Shown piece after piece: positions 26,528 to 34,450 of a stretch of DNA of 64,000 bases (position 1 is the first letter of the stretch; every line of letters begins with the position of its first letter). This DNA comes from Streptomyces niger. Its GTDB lineage: Bacteria > Actinomycetota > Actinomycetes > Streptomycetales > Streptomycetaceae. The DNA is taken from contig NZ_JOFQ01000025.1 of assembly GCF_000718305.1 (NCBI RefSeq), forward strand, positions 24,740 through 88,739. Direction: 5' to 3'. The notes beneath the pieces were generated by a model that had not been told where the DNA came from, made no database searches, and saw nothing but the letters and a program-made list of their open reading frames with translations. The translations under genes and the position numbers were made by a program.

Positions 26528-28549
26528 CTACGCGTCAGCCGTCTCCGGTTCCTCAGCAGCGGCCTCAGCGGCCTTCTCGGTCTTCTCCGCCTCCTTGGCC
26601 GCCGCGTCGATCGCGGCCAGGGAGCGGCGGACCTGGTTGCGGTCGGTGGTGTACCAGAAGCCGGGCATGGAGGCGCGCAGGAACGAGCCGTACCGCGCCC
26701 GCTCTACCCGCGGGTCGAGGCAGGCGACCACGCCGCGGTCCCCGGAAGCGCGGATCAGGCGGCCCGCGCCCTGCGCCATCAGCAACGCCGCGTGCGTCGC
26801 CGCGACCGCCATGAAGCCATTGCCGCCGCCCTCCTCCACGGCCTTCTGCCGGGCACTCATCAGCGGGTCGTCGGGGCGCGGGAACGGCACCCGGTCCATG
26901 ACCACCAGCTGGCAGCTCGCCCCGGGCACGTCCACGCCCTGCCAGAGCGACAGGGTCCCGAACAGGCACGTACGGGGATCGGCCGCGAACGTACGGATCA
27001 GCTCGCCGAGCGTCTCCTCGCCCTGCAGCAGGATCGGCACGTCCAGGCGGCCGCGCAGCTCCTCGGCGGCGGCCTGCGCGGCCCGCATCGAGGAGAACAG
27101 CCCGAGCGTCCGCCCGCCGGCCGCCTCCACCAGCTCGGCGAGCTCGTCCATCATGTCCGTACGGGTGCCCTCGCGCCCCGGCTGGTTCAGATGCTTCGCG
27201 ACGTACAGGATGCCCTGCTTCGCGTAGTCGAACGGGGAGCCGACGTCCAGGCCCTTCCAGGGCGGCACGTCCTCCCCCTGGGTGCCTTCGGGGGCCAGGC
27301 CCAGCGAGGCCGCGACGCCGTTGAAGTCACCGCCGAGCTTCAACGTGGCCGAGGTCAGCACGACCGAGCGGTCCTCGAAGAGCTTCTCGCGCAGCAGCCC
27401 GGACACCGACAGCGGGGCGACGCGGAGCGAGGCACCGAAGCGGTCGTGCCGCTCGTACCAGACCACGTCGTACTCGGAGCCGTTCGCGATCCGCTCGGCG
27501 ACCGCGTGCACGTTCTCCACGGAGGCCAGCGCCTGCTTGCGTACCGCGTCCTCGTCCTGGACGGACTTGTCACGGGTGGAGCCGAGCGCGGAGATCACCG
27601 TACGGGCGGCGTCCCGCAGCGCCATCAGGCAGTACCCCAGGTCCTCCGGGATCTCCTCCAGGCGGCCGGGCAGCGCCAGCTCCATCAGCCGCTCGAACGT
27701 CTCGGAGGCGGTCTGCAGCTGGTCGGCCGCCTTCTCGTTGACGAGCTTGGCGGCCCGCCGCACCGCGCGGTTGACCTGGCCCGGCGTGAGCTCACCCGTG
27801 GCCACGCCGGTGACCCGGGAGACCAGCTCGTGCGCCTCGTCGATGATCAGCACCTCGTGCTGCGGCAGGACCGGCGCGCCTTCGATGGCGTCGATCGCGA
27901 GCAGCGCGTGGTTGGTGACCACCACGTCGGCGAGCTTGGCGCGCTCGCGGGCGGCTTCCGCGAAGCACTCCGCGCCGTACGCGCACTTCGATGCGCCCAG
28001 GCACTCCCGCGAGGACACCGAGACCTGGCCCCAGGCCCGGTCGGAGACGCCCGGCGTGAGCGCGTCCCGGTCGCCGGTCTCGGTCTCGTCCGCCCAGTCC
28101 CGCAGCCGCAGCAGATCCTTGCCGAGCTTGCTGGTGGCCGTGGCCTGCTCGAAGGGGTCGAACAGGCCCTCCTCCTCGTCCTGCGGCACGCCCTCGTGCA
28201 GGCGGTGCAGGCAGAGATAGTTCGACCGGCCCTTGAGCATCGCGAACTGCGGCCGCCGGCGCAGCAGCGGATGCAGCGCGTCGACCGTACGCGGCAGGTC
28301 GCGCTCGACCAGCTGGCGCTGGAGCGCCAAAGTGGCGGTCGCGATCACCACCCGCTCGCCGTGCGCCAGCGCCGGCACCAGATAGCCGAGGGACTTTCCG
28401 GTGCCGGTGCCGGCCTGGGCGAGCAGGTGGGTGCCGTCGTCGACGGCCTCGCCGACCGCCTCGGCCATGGCGACCTGGCCGGGGCGCTCGGTGCCGCCGA
28501 CGGCGGTGACGGCGGCATGGAGCAGTTCGGGGAGGGAGGGCTTCGTCAT
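26528..28549 (-). CDS. dinG: DinG-type ATP-dependent DNA helicase (XPD-like)
   Basis: A 673-residue superfamily 2 helicase of the DinG/XPD group, which unwinds 5'-3' and resolves R-loops and forks. Walker A is LAQAGTGTGKSLGYL near residue 42, the DEAH box is LIIDEAHELV near 220, and a late motif GAGRLIRASGDRG lies near 605. Cysteines in YLCLHRL and in ECLGASKCAYGAEC fit the 4Fe-4S cluster of the family. The ATG at 28549 is nine bases after the -10 of a damage-type promoter, implying a near-leaderless message. Although its neighbour is lexA, no LexA box is visible before it. The C-terminus is Glu/Ala-rich. Confidence 0.93.
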   Translation of the reverse strand: MTKPSLPELLHAAVTAVGGTERPGQVAMAEAVGEAVDDGTHLLAQAGTGTGKSLGYLVPALAHGERVVIATATLALQRQLVERDLPRTVDALHPLLRRRPQFAMLKGRSNYLCLHRLHEGVPQDEEEGLFDPFEQATATSKLGKDLLRLRDWADETETGDRDALTPGVSDRAWGQVSVSSRECLGASKCAYGAECFAEAARERAKLADVVVTNHALLAIDAIEGAPVLPQHEVLIIDEAHELVSRVTGVATGELTPGQVNRAVRRAAKLVNEKAADQLQTASETFERLMELALPGRLEEIPEDLGYCLMALRDAARTVISALGSTRDKSVQDEDAVRKQALASVENVHAVAERIANGSEYDVVWYERHDRFGASLRVAPLSVSGLLREKLFEDRSVVLTSATLKLGGDFNGVAASLGLAPEGTQGEDVPPWKGLDVGSPFDYAKQGILYVAKHLNQPGREGTRTDMMDELAELVEAAGGRTLGLFSSMRAAQAAAEELRGRLDVPILLQGEETLGELIRTFAADPRTCLFGTLSLWQGVDVPGASCQLVVMDRVPFPRPDDPLMSARQKAVEEGGGNGFMAVAATHAALLMAQGAGRLIRASGDRGVVACLDPRVERARYGSFLRASMPGFWYTTDRNQVRRSLAAIDAAAKEAEKTEKAAEAAAEEPETADA

Positions 28550-28558
28550 AGCGGTGCC

Positions 28559-28580
28559 ACCCTACGCGGGCCCACTGACA
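28559..28580 (-). promoter_or_regulatory. PafBC-type DNA-damage promoter of the DinG gene
   Basis: Read on the minus strand: TGTCAGTG (28580-28573), 8 bp, TAGGGT (28564-28559), an exact match to TGTCRGTG-N8-TAnnnT. The start codon begins at 28549, so the transcript would have almost no leader. Confidence 0.75.
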
Positions 28581-28624
28581 CTCCGCCCGGTCCAGGCCGG
28601 TCCGTGGCCGGTCGCACGGTCGCG

Positions 28625-30526
28625 TCAGGGGGCGTGCAGCGGATTCGGGATCATGCCGTGGACGGCGGCGTGCGGGCGGTGCGGGCGGTCGCGGTAGCCG
28701 TCGAGGTGGAGACGGTTGCGGTTGAGGCAGAGCCGTTCGATCTCCGGAGTGAGCAGGTCGAACATCTCGTGGCGCTCCTTGAGGTGCGGGAACCGCTCGT
28801 GGTGACGCAGGATCTCGGCCCGCACGAGTGACCAGAACTCGCCCTCGGGTACATCGAGTTGTTCCTCGCACAGCGGTGCCAGATAGCGGAACACGCCGAC
28901 GAACAGCCCGGAATGGATGAACTGGGTGAGGAAGGCGGGCGGCTCCGTGAGCAGGACCTCGCGTACGTCCTCGGGCATGGCGGCCAGTTCCGGGAGCGGA
29001 CCGTCGGTGGTGTTGACGTCGTCGACGAAGTCCTTGACGGCGAGGCGGGTGGGGACGTCGTGCGCGTCGAAACAGACGATCGCGTTCTCGCCGTGCGGGG
29101 AGAAGACGGTGCCGTACTGGTACAGGAAGTGCAGCAGCGGCGGGAGCAGAGCGGCGAAGAGGTGGCGCAGCCAGGTGCGCGGCTCCAGACCGGAGCGGTG
29201 CACCAGCTCGGCGGTGAGGGCACGGCCGTGCGGGTCGGTCTGCAGCAGCGAGGCGAGGGTGCGGGCCCGCTCGCCGGGGTCGAGCAGCGGGCTGATCGGC
29301 TCGCGCCAGATGCAGCCGAGCAGCTCCTTGTACTGGTACGGGACGCCGGGGATGCGGTCGTACAGAGGGTGCTCGACGGTGACGGACGCGGTCTCGCCGA
29401 GGAGGATCACGCGCGTCTCGTCGCGGAGGTACGGGTCGGCGTCGCGCAGGCCCTGTACCCAGGCGGTGACGGCGGGCGCGGCGAGGGTGCGTTCGGTGGG
29501 CAGGCCGCGCCACACAAGGGTGTTGAGGACGGAGAGCGGCAGCTTAACCGTGCGGGCGTGCGGGCGGCTGGTGTTGAGGAAGGTGCGGATGGACTGCTGC
29601 GGCAGTCGGAGGTCGTTGTCAGTGGTGAGTGGGACGATGAATTTGCCGGCGATCTGAGGGGCGAAGAGCGGGGCGACGGTCTCGTCCCACTGCCAGGGGT
29701 GGACGGGGAGGTAGAGGTAGTCGGCGGGGTCGAGGCCCTGCTCGGTGAGGGTGCGGGCGAAGGCGTCGCGGAGTTCGGGGGTGAGTTCTTCGGTGTACAG
29801 GCGGTCGGCGCTGACCAGTGGGCCGGTGCCGCGGTAGCGGGCGAGGTCGCGGTGGGCTGCGATCCACGGCAGCCGGCAGGGGGTTCGGGCTTCCGGGGCC
29901 CAGCGCCCGGCGTCGGTGGCGGAGAAGCCGAGCCGTCCCTTGTTGGCGATCAGCCAGGGGTGCCCCGTCTGGTGGCCCTCAAGCGCCGCGTAGTCGAGGT
30001 CGGCCAGCTCGGCGGCGGTGAGTGCGGTGGCGTCCAGGCGAATGTCGGCGGCAAGGGTGGCGGTCAGTTCACGGATGAGGTGACCGGTGGTGTCACCGCT
30101 CAGGCCCAGGACGGTGTCGTGGGCGTGGAAGAGGAAATGCAGGGGGTCGCCGGTGGGCGTCACGGAGTCCGGGTCGACGCGCCAGTGTCCGTACGCGCCG
30201 CGCCGGGCGTGGAAACGGTAGGTGACGTCGGGGGTGAGGGGCAGGCGGTAGCGCGGGGTGCCGTCCGGGGCGGTGCCGTCCGGTTCGGGGGCGATGACCT
30301 CTTCGTAGGCCAGTTCCGCGAGGGTCTTGGCGAGGAGGCGGCGGGCGGCGTGCTGCCAGGCGGCTTCGGACGGGCCGGCCGGGGCGTCCTGGCCGGGCCG
30401 GCCGGCGGCACCGGTCAGGTCTGTGGCACCCGGCGGATCGGCGGGGTTGATGGGGCCGGTGGTATGGGGGGCGGGCTGGGCGGAGGGTGACAAGGCTGGC
30501 TCCTCGGTGCTCGGGGTGAGCCGCAT
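28625..30526 (-). CDS. NIS siderophore synthetase, IucA/IucC family (IucC-like)
   Basis: A 633-residue NRPS-independent siderophore synthetase, which condenses a carboxylate (citrate or its derivative) with an amine using ATP. Family signatures: GHPWLIANKGRLGFS near residue 185, LPVHPWQWDETV near 285, FSPHGENAIVCFD near 480, and the C-terminal ferric-reductase-like part LCLNRNRLHLDGY. The order and C-terminus resemble DesD/IucC-type enzymes that act last in the pathway. It is the last gene of a four-gene operon with a DABA aminotransferase, an IucA-type synthetase and an acetyltransferase. The first 50 residues are Pro/Ala-rich, and an internal start is possible. Confidence 0.92.
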   Translation of the reverse strand: MRLTPSTEEPALSPSAQPAPHTTGPINPADPPGATDLTGAAGRPGQDAPAGPSEAAWQHAARRLLAKTLAELAYEEVIAPEPDGTAPDGTPRYRLPLTPDVTYRFHARRGAYGHWRVDPDSVTPTGDPLHFLFHAHDTVLGLSGDTTGHLIRELTATLAADIRLDATALTAAELADLDYAALEGHQTGHPWLIANKGRLGFSATDAGRWAPEARTPCRLPWIAAHRDLARYRGTGPLVSADRLYTEELTPELRDAFARTLTEQGLDPADYLYLPVHPWQWDETVAPLFAPQIAGKFIVPLTTDNDLRLPQQSIRTFLNTSRPHARTVKLPLSVLNTLVWRGLPTERTLAAPAVTAWVQGLRDADPYLRDETRVILLGETASVTVEHPLYDRIPGVPYQYKELLGCIWREPISPLLDPGERARTLASLLQTDPHGRALTAELVHRSGLEPRTWLRHLFAALLPPLLHFLYQYGTVFSPHGENAIVCFDAHDVPTRLAVKDFVDDVNTTDGPLPELAAMPEDVREVLLTEPPAFLTQFIHSGLFVGVFRYLAPLCEEQLDVPEGEFWSLVRAEILRHHERFPHLKERHEMFDLLTPEIERLCLNRNRLHLDGYRDRPHRPHAAVHGMIPNPLHAP

Positions 30527-30614
30527 AAGGGAATTCGCAGCGGCTCGTTGTCGGAGGGAGCGGATACGGGGAGAGCGTGACCGGACGGGGCCGGGGTCCG
30601 GGGCCGGTGCCGGG

Positions 30615-31667
30615 TCACAGGACGGTGCGCAGGGCGCGGTCGCGGATCATCAGGGCGGCGCGCTTGTCGGGCAGGTCGGTCTCCGCGGCGAAACGGAAGC
30701 CGGCGCTGAGGAAGGCTGCCACGGAGGGGGTGTTGCGCAGATCGGGTTCGGCCACGATCTGGCCGCACCGGGGCCGGTGGTCCAGGATCAGGTCGGCGGT
30801 GGCGCGCAGCAGGGACGTACCCAGGCCGCGGCCACGGTCGGCCACGCCGCCGATGAGGAGGTGGATGCCGGTGTCGTGCGGGCGGGCCGGGTAGTAGCGG
30901 GCCAGCGGGTCGAGGTCGGCCCGGTAGATCTCCCAGTAGCTCATGGGGACGCCGGCCAGTACGCCCAGGCAGGGCACGCTGCGCCCGTCGCCGTCGAGCT
31001 GGGGGCGCAGGTGGTCGGCGGTGGTGCGGGGCGGCCCCGCCAGCGCCCAGAAGGCCGCCACGGCCGGGTCGTTCATCCAGCCGGAGATCAGCGCGAGGTC
31101 GCGCTCCAGCCGTACCGGTACGAGCTGGAAGGGCCCGGCCGAGGTCTCGACGGGCCCCCAGCCGGCGACCGCGTCCAACAGGGGGCCGGACGCCGGGTCA
31201 CCGGGCCGCAACCGGGGCGCGACGTCCTGAGGCCCGAGAACGGCCGGCTCGGGCGGCAACTCCAGGTCGAGCGTGTCGCTCGAGCCGTCATCCCGGCCGG
31301 GTGCGGTATCGCCCGTCGCGGGGCACGGGGCGGGGGCGGTAGCGCCGGGGGCAGGACCGACGTCGGCAACGGCCTCACCGGGTGCGTCGCCGATGTTCGG
31401 GGCGGGGCCGGCGGGTGCGGGCCGCGCGCCGGTGGGGGTGGCGCTCGGGGGCCGGCTGCCGGGCGGAGCCTCGCGCGCGGCGTCGGCGTGGGGAGCAGCC
31501 CCGCCGGGTGCGAGGTCCGTGGCGGTGGCGGTGCCGCCCGTCGCGGAGTGCGAGGCGGTGGCGGCGGCGGACAGGCCGGCCGCGGGGGAAGGCGGTTCGA
31601 CAGGGGGCACGGCGGGTGCTCCTCTCGTGGCCTCGTGGGGGCGGGCTTCGATGACCGCTGTGGTCAC
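30615..31667 (-). CDS. GNAT acetyltransferase for siderophore assembly, with long low-complexity N-terminus
   Basis: A 350-residue protein whose C-terminal 170 residues are an AlcB/RhbD-like acetyltransferase domain (LISGWMNDPAVAAFWAL, then YWEIYRADLDPLARYYPARP and DRGRGLGTSLLRA for acyl-CoA). These enzymes acetylate the hydroxylamine or amine before coupling to citrate. The GTG at 31667 overlaps the IucA stop (GTGA), which fixes the start but leaves about 180 residues of Ala/Pro/Gly/Thr-rich text before the domain; most relatives have about 190 residues in all. An internal start near the domain is possible. Codon usage and repeats in this part resemble the swollen parts of the two upstream genes. 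Confidence 0.82.
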   Translation of the reverse strand: MTTAVIEARPHEATRGAPAVPPVEPPSPAAGLSAAATASHSATGGTATATDLAPGGAAPHADAAREAPPGSRPPSATPTGARPAPAGPAPNIGDAPGEAVADVGPAPGATAPAPCPATGDTAPGRDDGSSDTLDLELPPEPAVLGPQDVAPRLRPGDPASGPLLDAVAGWGPVETSAGPFQLVPVRLERDLALISGWMNDPAVAAFWALAGPPRTTADHLRPQLDGDGRSVPCLGVLAGVPMSYWEIYRADLDPLARYYPARPHDTGIHLLIGGVADRGRGLGTSLLRATADLILDHRPRCGQIVAEPDLRNTPSVAAFLSAGFRFAAETDLPDKRAALMIRDRALRTVL

Positions 31668-34450
31668 GTGGCGAGCGGGTTGGGGAGGGACACGTACACG
31701 GACTGCGTGTCGACCGGGCCGACGAGTTCGTCCAGTCCGTGCAGCCGGGTGAGCAGGTTCGCCTTGCACCGCAGTGCCGACGCACCGAGGAGGTGCCCGG
31801 CGAGCGGCGAACGGTGCTCCGCCGGTGCGGTGGCGGCCGTGGCCAGGAACCGCCGGAACGCCGCGAGGAGCACGTCCTCGTCCGCGAGCCGCTGGGCGCC
31901 GAACGCGCCGATCAGCCCCAGGACGTTGTTGATGCCGAGGTAGTAGGCGAAGCGTTCGTCGGTGACGTCGTCGGGCACGAACGTGTCGCTTTCGACGCCG
32001 ATTCCGGGCAACCGCCGGTCCAGCTCGGCACGCCGGGACTCGCGGAAGTAGTACCCCTGATTGTCGCGGTACCGGCCGCCCACGGGCCAGCCGTCGGCGT
32101 CCAGCACGACGAGGGTGTTCTGCTGGTGCGCCTCCAGGGCGACGCCCGCGGTGCCGTCGAGCCAGAGGACGGGGCGGACGACGGCGTGGAGATAGCGCAG
32201 GAACCACTCGGCGGCGACGGCCCCGGTGGGCCGGCCCGTGCGTGCGGTCAGCGTGCCGATGAGGTCGGCGAGGCGCGAACGCATGCCGTCGTGGCCGGGC
32301 CGGGGCCGCGGCGAGGTGAGCCCCGCGACGCACACGGCGTCGTCTCCCGGGCCGAAGGGGTTGTGCCGGAGGACGACGTCGAGGCCGCGCACGGGGGTGC
32401 CGTCGGTGCCGGTGACGGCGAGCCAGGCCGGGTCGCGGACGATGTCGAAGCCCGGATGCGCCGCGCGCCACTGCTCGGCGAGGCCGCTGCGGAGCAGGCG
32501 GTGGACCTCGACGCCGCGCTGCAGTTCCTTGCGGAGGTTCTCCCGGCGGGAGTTGGTGATCCGAAGCCCGAGGGAGAGCTTGAGCATGGTGTCCGCGCCG
32601 GGGCAGTGGACGGTGCGTACGGAGGACGTGGGGTGCCAGTGCGCGCCGTGCGCGCCGAGGTCACGCAGCAGGCCGGCGTCCAGGAGCGCGGCCACCTCGG
32701 GGCGGTGCCGTACTTCGCGGGACTGCCAGGGGTGCAGGGGCAGCAGCGCGCTACCGGCCGGGACGTCGAGCCCTGCACCGGCGAGCCCGGCGGTGAGCTG
32801 GTCGGCCGGAACGGTGCGGCCCCGGGCGGTCCAGGCGGAGTCCGTGGCCAGGACGGAGCGGTCCACGGCCAGCCAGTGCAACGGGAAGGAGCCGCGCAGC
32901 TCCGGGGAGTACGCGTGGATCTCCCCTTCGGACAGCCCCTCGCGGCTCTTGGGGGTGGGGTGCAGCGGATGCCCGAAGATCAGGGACTGCTCGCCTTCCA
33001 GGAAGCGGTCGCCGTGTGGGGTGGCGGGGTGGGCCCGTCGTTCGCCGAGGATGACGGTGGTGCAGCGTACGGAGTTGGCCACCCGGCCGATCAGCTCGGC
33101 GGCGTCCTCGGCGGGGACGGCCCGGTCGGAAGCGGGGGCGCCCCGGTCGGAAGCGGCGGCTCCCCGGTCGCAAGCGGGGGTAGCTCGGTCGGAAGCGGCA
33201 GTGCGGGTGGGCGCGGAGTCCATTCCGTTGGACGCGGTCGCCGTTCCTTCGGGCGTGGAGTCCATTCCGTTGGGCGCGGGCGCCGTCCCATTGAGGTGTG
33301 CCGGTGCGTGCGCCGTCGTGCCTCGGGGCGCCGTTGCGTGCGTGCTCACGCCGTTGAGCGACGGGCCGTCGGAAGCCGGCTTCTCCCAGAGCGCAGCGCC
33401 GGCCGCCCCACCACCGTCGTCCACCGCGCCGCCGTCCACCGCGTCGTCGCACACCGCACCATCACGCACTCCGGCATCGCCCACCGCACCACCGCCCACC
33501 GCTTCGCGGCGGAGCAGGGCGGCGAGGGTGACGGCGTCCACGTGCGGGGCGCCGGGCGGGGCCTGCTCCAGGACGGGCGGGCCGAAGCGGTGGCAGCCGG
33601 TGGCCGACCAGTAGCGGACGGGGACACGGAGAACGGTGCCGCTGGCGTCGAGCGGCAGCCGGAGTCGGGCGCCGGCCGGGCGCGGGATACCGCTCTCCCG
33701 GATCCAGCAGCGGAGCAGGTTCTCGACGCCCGCCGCGTCCGCGGCCACCGCGGGGTCGGGATGCTCCAGCGGGTCGGGCCCCTCCACGGCCTCTTTCATC
33801 GACCCTTCCATGGGCCCTTCCATGGCCTCTTCCATGGGCCCCTTCATGGCCCCTTCTACAAGGCCTTCCGCGGTGCCTTCCACGAGGTCTGTCACCGGGC
33901 CGGCTGCTGGGCCGGGCAGGCGCGTGGAGTCGGCGTCCTCCAGGCGCATGGAGTCGGCGTCCTCGGCCACGTCGACCGCCACCGCACCACTTCCCGTTCC
34001 CTCGGGTCGCGTCAACAGGCTCGCGTCGCAGACGTGACCGATGCGCCGTGCCTGGCGCGGGACGCTGGGTTCGTCGGCCGGTGGCGTGCTCGCCGTCCCG
34101 TCGCCGGCTCCCTCGGGGCCGCGCCGTACGGCTGGCTGCGGTGTGGCGTCGTCCTCGTCGGGGCCGGCCGTCGCGCGGCCGCTCTCGGGGGCCGCGCCGG
34201 GCGATGCCGGTGGCGCTAGCGCTTCCGCCGGGGGCGCGGGCGCCTCCGCCGGGGGCGCGCCAGCGTCGTGGTCGTCGGCCGGCGGGGGCGCGGCAGCGTC
34301 GTGGTCGTCGGCCGGCGGGGGCGCGGCAGCGTCGTGGTCGTCGGCCGGCGGCCTCGTGGGCGCTGCATCCGTCGGGTTCTCGGCCGCGGGGGCTGCGTCC
34401 GGGGTCGGGCCGGCGGGCCCGTTCGTCGCAGGGCCAAGGCGTTCGGTCAT
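31664..34450 (-). CDS. NIS siderophore synthetase, IucA/IucC family (IucA-like), with large insertions
   Basis: A 928-residue protein, about 300 longer than usual family members. The family body is present in pieces: FLEGEQSLIFGHPLHPTPKS near residue 480, LLPLHPWQSREVRHRP near 565, VHCPGADTMLKLSLGLRITN near 615, and EAHQQNTLVVLDADG near 775. Between and before these are low-complexity insertions: an N-terminal 11-residue repeat containing PPADDHDAAAP three times, an acidic-Met stretch with GPMEEAMEGPMEGSMKEA, and ASDRGAPASDR-type repeats near 450. The ATG overlaps the aminotransferase stop (ATGA). It probably makes the first citrate-amine bond. Whether the inflated protein folds is untested. 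Confidence 0.87.
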   Translation of the reverse strand: MTERLGPATNGPAGPTPDAAPAAENPTDAAPTRPPADDHDAAAPPPADDHDAAAPPPADDHDAGAPPAEAPAPPAEALAPPASPGAAPESGRATAGPDEDDATPQPAVRRGPEGAGDGTASTPPADEPSVPRQARRIGHVCDASLLTRPEGTGSGAVAVDVAEDADSMRLEDADSTRLPGPAAGPVTDLVEGTAEGLVEGAMKGPMEEAMEGPMEGSMKEAVEGPDPLEHPDPAVAADAAGVENLLRCWIRESGIPRPAGARLRLPLDASGTVLRVPVRYWSATGCHRFGPPVLEQAPPGAPHVDAVTLAALLRREAVGGGAVGDAGVRDGAVCDDAVDGGAVDDGGGAAGAALWEKPASDGPSLNGVSTHATAPRGTTAHAPAHLNGTAPAPNGMDSTPEGTATASNGMDSAPTRTAASDRATPACDRGAAASDRGAPASDRAVPAEDAAELIGRVANSVRCTTVILGERRAHPATPHGDRFLEGEQSLIFGHPLHPTPKSREGLSEGEIHAYSPELRGSFPLHWLAVDRSVLATDSAWTARGRTVPADQLTAGLAGAGLDVPAGSALLPLHPWQSREVRHRPEVAALLDAGLLRDLGAHGAHWHPTSSVRTVHCPGADTMLKLSLGLRITNSRRENLRKELQRGVEVHRLLRSGLAEQWRAAHPGFDIVRDPAWLAVTGTDGTPVRGLDVVLRHNPFGPGDDAVCVAGLTSPRPRPGHDGMRSRLADLIGTLTARTGRPTGAVAAEWFLRYLHAVVRPVLWLDGTAGVALEAHQQNTLVVLDADGWPVGGRYRDNQGYYFRESRRAELDRRLPGIGVESDTFVPDDVTDERFAYYLGINNVLGLIGAFGAQRLADEDVLLAAFRRFLATAATAPAEHRSPLAGHLLGASALRCKANLLTRLHGLDELVGPVDTQSVYVSLPNPLAT
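34261..34351. repeat. 33-bp tandem repeat inside the IucA-like gene
   Basis: Two perfect 33-bp copies at 34261-34293 and 34294-34326 and a partial third of 25 bp to 34351. The unit begins CAGCGTCGTGGTCGTCGGCC. Because 33 is a multiple of three, copy number changes only add or remove 11 residues. A shorter related repeat sits just before it. Confidence 0.95.

Noticed and set aside
29617..29640. Another TTGTCAGTG on the plus strand
   Set aside because: It is inside the IucC-like gene, has no TAnnnT at the right distance and no gene start downstream.
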